Positions 1 through 6,785 of a stretch of 13,253 nucleotides of DNA are shown here, one piece after another. Position numbers and translations under genes: made by a program. How positions within the stretch are numbered: the stretch's first letter is position 1; the number at the start of each line of letters is the position of its first letter. The stretch lies in assembly GCA_900557175.1 (NCBI GenBank), contig USSL01000029.1:1-13253 (forward strand), read 5' to 3'. The notes beneath the pieces were generated by a model that was given only the letters and a program-made list of their open reading frames with translations, did no database searches and was not told the origin of the DNA. This stretch comes from an uncultured Eubacteriales bacterium (GTDB lineage: Bacteria > Bacillota > Clostridia > Lachnospirales > Lachnospiraceae).

Positions 1-1242
1 ATGATTAATGAAATTTTAAACAGCCCGAAACGTCCGGCGGTTGTGCCGGGAGAAGATTTATCGGGACATGGAACGGCAGTGCTTGGTATTGCTGCGGGCG
101 GCACAGGGACAGGCGGCACATCTTACGGCAGTGCGGCTGCAATAAATCGCCGGGCGGCGACGGGGGTTGCTTTTGAGAGTAGTCTCGCCGTTGTCAAGCT
201 TGGAACGCCAAAACCTGACGGATTTCCGAGAACAACGGAGTTGATGCAGGCTGTCAATTTTTTAATCGAAATGGCGCTTGCTATGAATATGCCGCTTGTC
301 CTTAATATAAGCTTTGGAAATTCGTATGGTGCACATAATGGCATGTCGCTTTTGGAAAGCTATTTAGATACGGTGGCCGGCGTGTGGAAAAGCTGTATTG
401 TCATCGGTACGGGTAATGAAGGGGCAAGGCAGGGGCATGCTTCAGAAAGACTTCAGGATGGAATGACGGTCGATGTTCCTTTTGTGATTTCGGAGTATGA
501 ACGGACAATGAATGTACAGATTTGGAAAAACGGATTTGACACGGCAGATATTGAACTTGTGGCGCCGGGCGGGCAGACTGCGGGGCCGCTGCAGCAATTT
601 TTAGGCGCCCAGCGTTTTGTACTTGAGGGGACGGAAATTCTCTTATATTACGGTGAAGCAAGCCCATATACAATGGCACAGGAAATTTATATTGATTTTT
701 TACCGTCGGACACATATATTACTCCCGGTATTTGGACTGTCCGTCTGCGCGGGCGAAAGATTGTCGATGGGCGCTGCCACCTATGGCTGCCCGGCAGTGC
801 GGCCAGAAATTTGCAGACCCGTTTTTTATATCCGGAACCGGAATATACGCTGACAGTTCCTTCGACAGCCTTAAAACCGATTGCTGTCGGCGCTTATAAT
901 GGCTATACAGATGCCTACGCCGATTTTTCCGGACGTGGATTTACAGTCTTCAATCAGTGGATAAAACCTGATTTGGCGGCACCGGGTGTGGATATTCAGA
1001 CAACAAAGGCCGGCGGCGGTTACACGACGGTCACAGGGACCTCCTTTGCCGCGCCTTTTGTCAGCGGAAGCTGCGCCCTTCTTATGGAAGAAGGCATTAT
1101 CCGAGGCAGTGATCCATATCTTTACGGCGAAAAAGTGAAAGCAGCTTTAATTAAAGGCGCACGAAGGCTGCCGGGAATTGAAAATTATCCGGATCCAAAA
1201 GTTGGATGGGGCGCACTGTGCCTGAGGGATAGCATGATATGA
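1..1242 (+). CDS. S8 family (subtilisin-like) peptidase, CspA/B/C-like, 5'-truncated by the window edge
   Basis: The 413 residues visible carry most of a subtilase catalytic domain. The catalytic His is H23 in SGHGTAV, the oxyanion-hole Asn is N139 in GTGNEG, and the nucleophile is S348 in GTSFAAPFVSG. The catalytic Asp motif that should precede the His is absent. The first residues (MINEILNSP, then VVPGEDLSGHG) resemble the interior stretch that normally leads into the His motif, so the first ATG is probably an internal Met and the gene starts outside the window. Residues of about 160-290 form a beta-rich insert between Asn and Ser, as in the jelly-roll insert of clostridial Csp proteases. 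Csp proteins activate cortex hydrolases during spore germination, but this subfamily is widespread and paralogous in clostridia, so a germination role here is only a possibility. The visible active site looks intact. No signal peptide can be judged. The gene ends 165 bases before the next start, with no clear terminator. Confidence 0.88.
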   Translation: MINEILNSPKRPAVVPGEDLSGHGTAVLGIAAGGTGTGGTSYGSAAAINRRAATGVAFESSLAVVKLGTPKPDGFPRTTELMQAVNFLIEMALAMNMPLVLNISFGNSYGAHNGMSLLESYLDTVAGVWKSCIVIGTGNEGARQGHASERLQDGMTVDVPFVISEYERTMNVQIWKNGFDTADIELVAPGGQTAGPLQQFLGAQRFVLEGTEILLYYGEASPYTMAQEIYIDFLPSDTYITPGIWTVRLRGRKIVDGRCHLWLPGSAARNLQTRFLYPEPEYTLTVPSTALKPIAVGAYNGYTDAYADFSGRGFTVFNQWIKPDLAAPGVDIQTTKAGGGYTTVTGTSFAAPFVSGSCALLMEEGIIRGSDPYLYGEKVKAALIKGARRLPGIENYPDPKVGWGALCLRDSMI

Positions 1243-1392
1243 ATATGCGACTGATTTTCCTTCCTTTCCCTCACATATTCTTCTGTTTTCGGCACACACT
1301 AGTACAACAAATATGAAGTAACTGGCATATTGTCTGTCAGTGTCAATATAGCATCAACTTGGCAGCTGATATGCTGGGAATGGAAGTTAGTG

Positions 1393-1400
1393 GGAGGTGA
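1393..1400 (+). promoter_or_regulatory. Ribosome binding site fixing the start of the RnfC-like gene
   Basis: GGAGGTGA lies 7 bases before the ATG at 1408 (followed by a second ATG at 1411). The open frame runs back to a TTG at 1330, but nothing like a ribosome binding site precedes that codon, and the upstream residues have no resemblance to an RnfC N-terminus. The start is therefore placed at 1408. Confidence 0.8.
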
Positions 1401-1407
1401 TTGTGTG

Positions 1408-3240
1408 ATGATGCGCCGTTATATATGTCCATATGGGGATGACGACAGGGAAATATTGCCGGTCAGGACGATAGAAGTGCCGAAGGTTATTTTGACCTGT
1501 GACAGCGTTGGTGCAGATATTGCGCCGGAGGTATTTGTAAGCCGCGGAAGTCTTTTGGGCTATAAAAATGAAATTCCTGTCTATGCCAGCATTGACGGCA
1601 TTATCGCACATATTGCCAAACGGAAAGAAAGTTACAGGAAAAGTGTATATGATATTACAGTGCGCCGGTGTGCACACGGCAGGATGCTTTGGTCTGAGGT
1701 GCCGTTTTTTAAATATGCCGGCGCTGCTTACTTTTTGCGGCAGCTTGGAATTTCAGTCGGTGTCGTGAATGCGGCACATACGGTTTATGTGAATGCTGTT
1801 GAGACGGAGCCTTATGCGGCAGGAGGCTGCAGCCTTCTTATGGCGGAAACAGCGAAAGTTGTTCTCGGCGCGGCAGTGCTCGGTCGCTGTGTGGGCGCTG
1901 AAAAAGTTATATTTTATATAGAACGCTGTTTTGGCGGGGCAGATTATGTATTGAACAAATATATTAAAAAATACAGGACACTTTTGGATGAAATGAATTT
2001 TGAAGTCCATTATATGCCGCGGTATTATCCAATGGGGCAGCAGATAAAACTGGCTGCTTTTGATGTTCAGACAGCTGTGTGGGCGTATCAGGGATTTTAT
2101 GAGCATGAGCCGGCAATGGATGTCTGTGCGGCTGTTTCTGTATTTGACGGTGGTATTGATAAACGGCGGCTGCATCGGACAGAGGTTTTAAGATTTCCAA
2201 AAGGTGCGGTCATTGAAGATATTTTGTTTCATGTAGGTATTAAAAATGACGGGCTGATGGCGCGGCGTTTTGTGATTGGCGGGCCGATGGGCGGACGCGC
2301 GGCAGGCAGCGATGCGCCTGTCGGACTTTTGGCACGGCAGCTTTGTGTTTTTAATGAGGCAAAGGCAGAATCACTTTTTACAGATGCGTCGGGATGTATC
2401 GGCTGTCATTTGTGCGAACGTATATGTCCTGCCCGCCTGACACCTTATCTTTTAAATCAAAAGACATTGACAAAATGTATTGGCTGTAACATATGCAGCT
2501 ATATTTGCCCGGCAAAAATTTCACTCGGTGAGCGGATAAAACATGCAAAGTGTGATAAAAAGTCTTCGGAGCGTGTGCACAACATAGCGGGGCAGTCAGC
2601 CCGGCGTATCAAATTTTTGCCTGTGAGGCGTGCACGGTACATTGAAGTTGCACAGGGCATGGATATACCGGCGGCTGTTCAAAAAAGTGATGCGCCGCCC
2701 CATATGCATTCGGGCCGCAGTGAGGGCAGTGTTTATTGGGCGTGGATCGGTGCGGTGGGCGCAGTGGCAGCGGTAAAAGCGGCGGCTTTCGGATTTCTTG
2801 CAGCCGGACAGATGGCCTTTGCGGCTTTTTCATTTATGGCATTTCATGAAATATTGCAGGGCTTGTTTCCGTTTGCTTTTCGGAAAAGTCATCGGTTAAA
2901 GGGTGTCGCAGACGGCCTGACACTGGGACTTGTTTTAACGCCGGCGGTAACGTTTCAGATAATTTTAGCAGTCAGCTTTGTGTGTGTGCTGGCAGAAAAA
3001 ATATTGTTAAAATATGAAATTCGTTTGAACACACCGGCAGCGGCGGCGCTGTTTGTGGTGTTTTTGTGCGGCGTTCAAAACAGTGCGCTGCCCGGTCTGC
3101 TTTACGGCAGTTTTATGCCCATGCAGCGGTGGGCTAATGCCGGTGCGTCTTACGTCAGTTTCCTTGGGACACCGTGGGCTTTGGGCGTTACATCGGCAGT
3201 CGGGGAATTTTTCATATACCTGTATGGGCTGCAATTATGA
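1408..3240 (+). CDS. RnfC-like 4Fe-4S protein fused to a short RnfD/NqrB-like membrane domain
   Basis: The 610-residue protein has two halves. Residues 1-about 385 resemble RnfC, the soluble subunit of the Rnf ferredoxin:NAD oxidoreductase. There is a barrel-sandwich-like N-terminus (about 25-70), a VYVNAVETEPY stretch (126-136) matching the RnfC 'NGAECEPY' region, GGPMGG (291-296) matching 'GGPMMG', and two complete CxxCxxCxxxCP motifs (C330/333/336/340 and C357/360/363/367). The glycine-rich GGAGFPT flavin/NADH loop expected near residue 103 is replaced by YAGAAYFLRQL, so nucleotide binding may be lost. Residues of about 440-608 contain several hydrophobic segments. ADGLTLGLVL (501-510) and NTPAAAALF (541-549) resemble RnfD/NqrB segments, but no SGAT flavinylation motif is seen and the domain is about half the normal length. 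No other rnf gene is nearby. It is probably a membrane-tethered electron carrier; partner and reaction are unknown. The family match is confident and the fusion interpretation moderate. Confidence 0.75.
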   Translation: MMRRYICPYGDDDREILPVRTIEVPKVILTCDSVGADIAPEVFVSRGSLLGYKNEIPVYASIDGIIAHIAKRKESYRKSVYDITVRRCAHGRMLWSEVPFFKYAGAAYFLRQLGISVGVVNAAHTVYVNAVETEPYAAGGCSLLMAETAKVVLGAAVLGRCVGAEKVIFYIERCFGGADYVLNKYIKKYRTLLDEMNFEVHYMPRYYPMGQQIKLAAFDVQTAVWAYQGFYEHEPAMDVCAAVSVFDGGIDKRRLHRTEVLRFPKGAVIEDILFHVGIKNDGLMARRFVIGGPMGGRAAGSDAPVGLLARQLCVFNEAKAESLFTDASGCIGCHLCERICPARLTPYLLNQKTLTKCIGCNICSYICPAKISLGERIKHAKCDKKSSERVHNIAGQSARRIKFLPVRRARYIEVAQGMDIPAAVQKSDAPPHMHSGRSEGSVYWAWIGAVGAVAAVKAAAFGFLAAGQMAFAAFSFMAFHEILQGLFPFAFRKSHRLKGVADGLTLGLVLTPAVTFQIILAVSFVCVLAEKILLKYEIRLNTPAAAALFVVFLCGVQNSALPGLLYGSFMPMQRWANAGASYVSFLGTPWALGVTSAVGEFFIYLYGLQL

Positions 3241-3350
3241 TTTCGATATTTTTTAGCCAGCATCTTTATCCGGGCGGAATGTCTTTTTTAAAACAAATGG
3301 TAAGGACACTTTTAGGTCTGCTTATTTTGGGGGCAGTATACTTTTTTTAA
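3237..3350 (+). CDS. Small hydrophobic membrane protein, 37 aa, overlapping the RnfC-like gene stop
   Basis: The ATG at 3237 overlaps the TGA of the preceding gene in the arrangement ATGA, a classic signature of translational coupling. The frame runs 37 codons to TAA. The peptide begins MISIFFSQHLYPGG. Its last 17 residues or so (roughly 22-37) are strongly hydrophobic and could span or dip into the membrane. There is no independent ribosome binding site, consistent with re-initiation by ribosomes finishing the upstream gene. It could be a small subunit for the RnfD-like domain, or a remnant of RnfD split off by a frameshift. I do not recognise the sequence as a known family, and chance cannot be excluded at this length. 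Confidence 0.45.
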   Translation: MISIFFSQHLYPGGMSFLKQMVRTLLGLLILGAVYFF

Positions 3351-3366
3351 AAAGCTTTTTAATGAC

Positions 3367-3395
3367 TTGCAATTTAAAGGGACACCCCCTATAAT
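3367..3395 (+). promoter_or_regulatory. Sigma-A promoter for the TPR-hflX unit
   Basis: TTGCAA (3367-3372) and a perfect TATAAT (3390-3395) are separated by exactly 17 bases. Transcription should begin near 3402, leaving a leader of about 55 bases before the TTG start at 3457. The -35 box lies at the very codon where the longest open frame would begin, so the longer frame cannot be translated from this transcript. Confidence 0.85.
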
Positions 3396-3444
3396 GGTTT
3401 TAGCGGCGGCAGATTTTGCAGCGCGCAGTTTTATTGAAGATAGC

Positions 3445-3450
3445 GGAGGT
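3445..3450 (+). promoter_or_regulatory. Ribosome binding site selecting a TTG start for the TPR gene
   Basis: GGAGGT lies 6 bases before TTG at 3457. No ATG or GTG in frame nearby has a comparable site, and the upstream frame overlaps the promoter, so the rare start codon is the best choice. Confidence 0.75.
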
Positions 3451-3456
3451 GTTCTT

Positions 3457-4815
3457 TTGAACCATCATAATGATAGATTTAATCCGGATACAGATACGAT
3501 TCTTCCGAAGCGTACAAGCCGGACAACAGGTGCCGGGGCAGACAGCCGGCAAAAGCAAAGTGCGGTGCGGCCGGAGGCGGACAGGCATCAGCAGGCGCGC
3601 AGGACGGCGGCGCCGAAGAAACGGAAAAAACGAAAAAAAGTTTCGGGTGCATTTAAAGTGATGGCGCTGATATTTATTGTTGTCATCATTGCTGCATCAG
3701 TATTTTTTATAAGAAGTCTCGGTGCAGGGACAAAGAGTGATGAAAAGGGGATGAAAGCCTATAACAGTGGCGATTATGCACTGGCAGAGCAGATGTTTAA
3801 CGAGGCGGTCGGTTACGATAAGACAAATGCACAGTATTATGTACATCTCGGTATGGCAAAAATCCAGCTGGCAAAGTTTGATGAAGCGCTTCAGACATTT
3901 GGAGAGGCTGAATCAAGAACACATCAAAAGGGTGAGATTCAGTCAGCAAGACGCGGCAAAGGGATTGCCTATTTGTATAAGGGCGATTACGAGGCGGCTC
4001 TCGAAGCCTTTAACAGTGCGCTTGCGTCGGCGGGCAGCAGATATACCGCACAGGAGATTGACATTTTATTTTATCTTGCTGAAGCGCAGGCAAGAAGCGG
4101 TGACAGTGTCGGTGCGGTCTTAACCTATACAAGTATTATTGAGCAGACCGGTGATGCGGATGCTTATATGCTGCGCGGCATTGCCTATCAGCAGGTCGGG
4201 GATAATACGAATGCTGAGAATGATCTATATAAAGCACTTGAGATGAATCAGAAAAATTATAAAGTTTATTTGTCGCTGTACAGAGTCCTTTTTGATCAGG
4301 GAAAGGAAAGAGATGCTGAAAAGATATTGAAGGAGGCAGCAAAGCTTCCGGCTGATGATGGCGGCGATTACACGAATCAGGGACTTATTTACATGTATAT
4401 GGGCGATTATGAAACAGCGGATACTAATTTTGAGACAGCAATTGCCGACGGCTATACGGCGGCTTATTTCGGAAAAGCTCAGAATTTTATGAAACAGGAG
4501 AATTACGCGGAAGCTATCAGCAGCTTTGATTTATATTTTGCGGATCATCCCGATGATGCACTTGCATATAATGAATATGGTGTCTGTCTTGAGAAAGCCG
4601 GACGCTATGAGGACGCTGCGGCGGCTTTTAGTGCAGGTATTGCGTTAAATGACCGCACAGTCGATGCCCAGCTTCGGTTCAATGAGGTGAATGCTCTGGA
4701 AAAAATGGGGCAGTGGCAGACGGCTTATGAAAAGATGCAGGCGTATGTCGAAAAATATCCTGAGGATGAGGCTGCGGCAAGAGAGCTTATTTTCCTTGAA
4801 TCAAGACAGAAATAG
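3457..4815 (+). CDS. Membrane-anchored tetratricopeptide repeat (TPR) protein
   Basis: The 452-residue protein has three parts. Residues 1-about 50 are polar and probably disordered. Residues 52-65 are a very basic stretch (PKKRKKRKK), followed by one transmembrane helix (about 68-86, LIFIVVIIAASVFFI), giving a cytoplasmic N-terminus by the positive-inside rule. The rest, from about 95 to 450, is a run of roughly nine TPR-like helical pairs; examples are the A-helix starts GMKAYNSGDYALAEQMF, GIAYLYKGDYEAALEAF, GLIYMYMGDYETADTNF and GVCLEKAGRYEDAAAAF. TPR arrays hold protein partners, and this one should face outside the membrane. The partner cannot be deduced. The gene opens a transcription unit with hflX, whose ATG lies 10 bases after this stop, but TPR proteins are too generic to argue a shared function. 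TTG start, strong ribosome binding site, promoter directly upstream. Confidence 0.85.
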   Translation: MNHHNDRFNPDTDTILPKRTSRTTGAGADSRQKQSAVRPEADRHQQARRTAAPKKRKKRKKVSGAFKVMALIFIVVIIAASVFFIRSLGAGTKSDEKGMKAYNSGDYALAEQMFNEAVGYDKTNAQYYVHLGMAKIQLAKFDEALQTFGEAESRTHQKGEIQSARRGKGIAYLYKGDYEAALEAFNSALASAGSRYTAQEIDILFYLAEAQARSGDSVGAVLTYTSIIEQTGDADAYMLRGIAYQQVGDNTNAENDLYKALEMNQKNYKVYLSLYRVLFDQGKERDAEKILKEAAKLPADDGGDYTNQGLIYMYMGDYETADTNFETAIADGYTAAYFGKAQNFMKQENYAEAISSFDLYFADHPDDALAYNEYGVCLEKAGRYEDAAAAFSAGIALNDRTVDAQLRFNEVNALEKMGQWQTAYEKMQAYVEKYPEDEAAARELIFLESRQK

Positions 4816-4825
4816 AGGTGGTTGT

Positions 4826-6085
4826 ATGGCAGAGATGATAGAGATAACAGAGCTTTCGGAAAAGGTGATTTTAGTCGGTATCAGCACGTCGGAGGATGAT
4901 CATGCCGAAGAATCACTCTCAGAGCTTGCCGAGCTTGCAAAAACGGCAGGGGCAGTGCCGGTGGGACGTCTTTTACAAAACAGAGAGTCCGCCCATCCCG
5001 GAACATATATCGGCAAAGGAAAGATTGAAGAACTTGCCGGACTTATTGAAGAAACAGGCGCTGACGGCATTATATGCGATGATGAGCTTTCTCCGGCACA
5101 GATGGCGAATCTCTCAGATATTCTTGATACAAAGGTGATGGACAGAACACTGGTGATTCTTGATATTTTTGCCGCAAGAGCATCAACGCGCGAAGGAAAG
5201 ATACAAGTAGAACTTGCCCAGTTAAAATATCGTGCAACAAGACTTACCGGTTTTGGTACGTCGATGTCGCGGCTTGGCGGCGGTATCGGTACGAGAGGCC
5301 CCGGCGAGAAAAAGCTTGAGATTGACAGACGTCTTATTAAATCAAGAATTTCCCAGCTGAATGCAGAGCTTGAGGCTGTAAAACGGCACCGGGAGGTGAC
5401 GAGAGAGCAGCGCAGCCGGATGCGTGTGCCGGTTGCTGCGATTGTCGGTTATACGAATGCAGGTAAATCAACACTTTTAAATACGCTGACATCAGCGGGG
5501 GTACTTTCGGAGGACAAGCTTTTTGCAACGCTTGATCCGACGACGAGAAGTATCACACTTGAGAGCGGACAGCAGCTGCTTCTGACTGATACAGTCGGTT
5601 TTATACGCAAGCTTCCGCATCATTTAATTAATGCATTCCGTTCAACACTTGAGGAAGCAAAGTTTGCGGACATTATTATCCATATGGTTGATTTATCAAA
5701 TCCTCAGATGACAGACCAGATGTATACAGTTTATGAGACGCTGGACAAGCTCGGTGTATCAGGAAAGCCGATTATTACAGCTTTTAATAAAATTGATATG
5801 GTATCAGATACAGCAAGAGAAACAATCCATGATTTTAAAGCGGACAGAGAAGTTTTTATTTCTGCAAAAAATGAAACCGGTCTTAAAAAGCTTTTGGAAA
5901 CGGTCGAGGATGTTTTAAGAGCGCAGAAAATATATTTCCAGCAGACGCTAGAGTATAAGGATGCAGCGATGATTAATCTTATCCGTAAATACGGCCAGCT
6001 GCTCAAGGAAGAATATACAGATAAAGGTATCGAGGTAGAGGCATGGGTGCCTCAGGATATTTACGGACGGCTTATAAAACGATAA
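4826..6085 (+). CDS. hflX: GTPase HflX, ribosome-associated
   Basis: The 419-residue protein has the full HflX layout. The N-terminal HflX domain (about 10-165) includes HPGTYIGKGK (57-66) and the glycine-rich GGGIGTRGPGEKKLEIDRR linker (151-169), followed by a coiled-coil-like helix (about 170-200). The G domain has P-loop GYTNAGKST (208-216), switch I FATLDPTTR (233-241), DTVGF (255-259), NKID (321-324) and SAK (346-348). A short C-terminal domain completes it. HflX binds near the peptidyl-transferase centre and splits stalled 70S ribosomes, notably after heat shock or antibiotic stress. All GTPase motifs are intact. The ATG at 4826 is preceded by GAGGTG (4815-4820) that overlaps the stop of the TPR gene. 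The frame extends upstream into the TPR gene, but that part is basic nonsense without homology. The unit ends at a strong terminator. Confidence 0.96.
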   Translation: MAEMIEITELSEKVILVGISTSEDDHAEESLSELAELAKTAGAVPVGRLLQNRESAHPGTYIGKGKIEELAGLIEETGADGIICDDELSPAQMANLSDILDTKVMDRTLVILDIFAARASTREGKIQVELAQLKYRATRLTGFGTSMSRLGGGIGTRGPGEKKLEIDRRLIKSRISQLNAELEAVKRHREVTREQRSRMRVPVAAIVGYTNAGKSTLLNTLTSAGVLSEDKLFATLDPTTRSITLESGQQLLLTDTVGFIRKLPHHLINAFRSTLEEAKFADIIIHMVDLSNPQMTDQMYTVYETLDKLGVSGKPIITAFNKIDMVSDTARETIHDFKADREVFISAKNETGLKKLLETVEDVLRAQKIYFQQTLEYKDAAMINLIRKYGQLLKEEYTDKGIEVEAWVPQDIYGRLIKR

Positions 6086-6108
6086 AATTGTTAAATTATT
6101 AAATTGAG

Positions 6109-6173
6109 TGAGAATTTTTGCCTTTGATTTTGTTATAGATAATGAGGGGGCAGAGATTCTCATTTTATTTTTT
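6109..6173 (+). terminator. Intrinsic terminator of the TPR-hflX unit
   Basis: TGAGAATTTTTGCC (6109-6122) pairs over its full 14 bases with GGCAGAGATTCTCA (6149-6162), with two G-U pairs. The 26-base loop is A/T-rich and the stem is followed by TTTTATTTTTT (6163-6173). It lies 24 bases after the hflX stop. Confidence 0.8.
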
Positions 6174-6221
6174 AACAGCAATATATGAATCTTCGGTCTG
6201 AATATATTTAAGGAGGATGTT

Positions 6222-6710
6222 ATGCTAAAAACAAAAAGGGAAAGGTACATAAGGACGCTATACGAAGATTACAGCGGTGTTCTGAAATCCTTTCTGGTCA
6301 GCCGTTATGGTTCAGAAGATTTTGCAAACGAGGTATCACAGGAAACTTTTTGTATAGCCTGTGAGAAAAAGAAAGAGCTTTCGCGGCATCCGTGTCCGGA
6401 AGGATGGCTGTATATTACTGCTGAAAATAAGGCGCGCGAGCTTAATCGCCGGAGGATAAGAATTGAAAATCATGAGGCGCCGCTTTTAGATACAGAGGGT
6501 GCCGTTTGTCAGACATTTTCTGAAATTGAAACAAAGGAAGTTATCAAAGAGGTTCTTACGACAAAAGATTATAAAATGCTGCTGTTAAAATTTGATATGA
6601 AATATAATTACAGAGAAATTTCTAACATATATGGCATCAGCGAAGATGCCTGTAAAAAACGTGTGTACAGAAGTCTGTTCCGCGTCAGAACGCATATGAG
6701 AGAATGTTAG
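6222..6710 (+). CDS. ECF-type RNA polymerase sigma factor (sigma-70 family)
   Basis: The 162-residue protein has the two-domain layout of extracytoplasmic-function sigma factors. Residues of about 12-80 match sigma region 2, with YEDYSGVLKSFL and the DFANEVSQETF stretch (33-43) that corresponds to the 2.1-2.2 'aEDlvQetF' block, and an arginine-rich end (NRRRIR, 75-80). Residues of about 105-158 match region 4, with the helix-turn-helix NYREISNIYGISEDACKKRV (129-148) that reads the -35 element. AGGAGG (6211-6216) lies 5 bases before the ATG. There is no anti-sigma gene on either side: upstream is the hflX terminator and downstream is a convergent gene. The target regulon cannot be deduced. No confident promoter is seen in the 48 bases between the terminator and the start, so it may be expressed by read-through or an unrecognised promoter. 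Confidence 0.85.
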   Translation: MLKTKRERYIRTLYEDYSGVLKSFLVSRYGSEDFANEVSQETFCIACEKKKELSRHPCPEGWLYITAENKARELNRRRIRIENHEAPLLDTEGAVCQTFSEIETKEVIKEVLTTKDYKMLLLKFDMKYNYREISNIYGISEDACKKRVYRSLFRVRTHMREC

Positions 6711-6754
6711 CGTCAGTGAACAGGGGCGTGTTGCCACTTGTCTGCTGACGCTAA
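6707..6754. repeat. Inverted repeat between convergent genes (hairpin 1)
   Basis: TTAGCGTCAG (6707-6716) and CTGACGCTAA (6745-6754) are perfect 10-base complements around a 28-base centre, which has some further pairing (ACAGG with CTTGT). The left arm contains the stop codon of the sigma gene. Neither strand has a T-run after the stem, so it is not a standard terminator. It may block 3' exonucleases or slow converging polymerases. Confidence 0.7.
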
Positions 6755-6755
6755 T

Positions 6756-6785
6756 AATGCCGGAGAGTTAATCGTCTCCGGCATT
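6756..6785 (-). terminator. Hairpin 2 at the end of the RelA/SpoT-like gene, stop codon in the loop
   Basis: AATGCCGGAGA (6756-6766) pairs perfectly with TCTCCGGCATT (6775-6785), an 11-base stem with an 8-base loop. The minus-strand stop codon (6768-6770) is in the loop. No T-run follows on the minus strand (ATTATTAGCG), so it is at best a weak intrinsic terminator, perhaps acting together with hairpin 1 one base further on. Confidence 0.55.

Noticed and set aside
1..3. ATG at base 1 as the true start of the subtilase
   Set aside because: The residues after it match the interior of Csp-like subtilases and the catalytic Asp motif is missing, so the gene continues off the left edge.
1243..1407. 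Search for a terminator, promoter or small gene between the subtilase and the RnfC-like gene
   Set aside because: No GC-rich stem with a T-run, no convincing -35/-10 pair and no small frame with a ribosome binding site was found.
1753..2175. 140-residue open frame on the minus strand opposite the RnfC-like gene
   Set aside because: Shadow of a strongly supported coding frame; no ribosome binding site and no recognisable motif.
3347..3362. Perfect 16-base palindrome TTAAAAAGCTTTTTAA before the TPR promoter, considered as a terminator
   Set aside because: The stem is almost entirely A-T with one GC step and no usable loop, so it would form only a weak hairpin.
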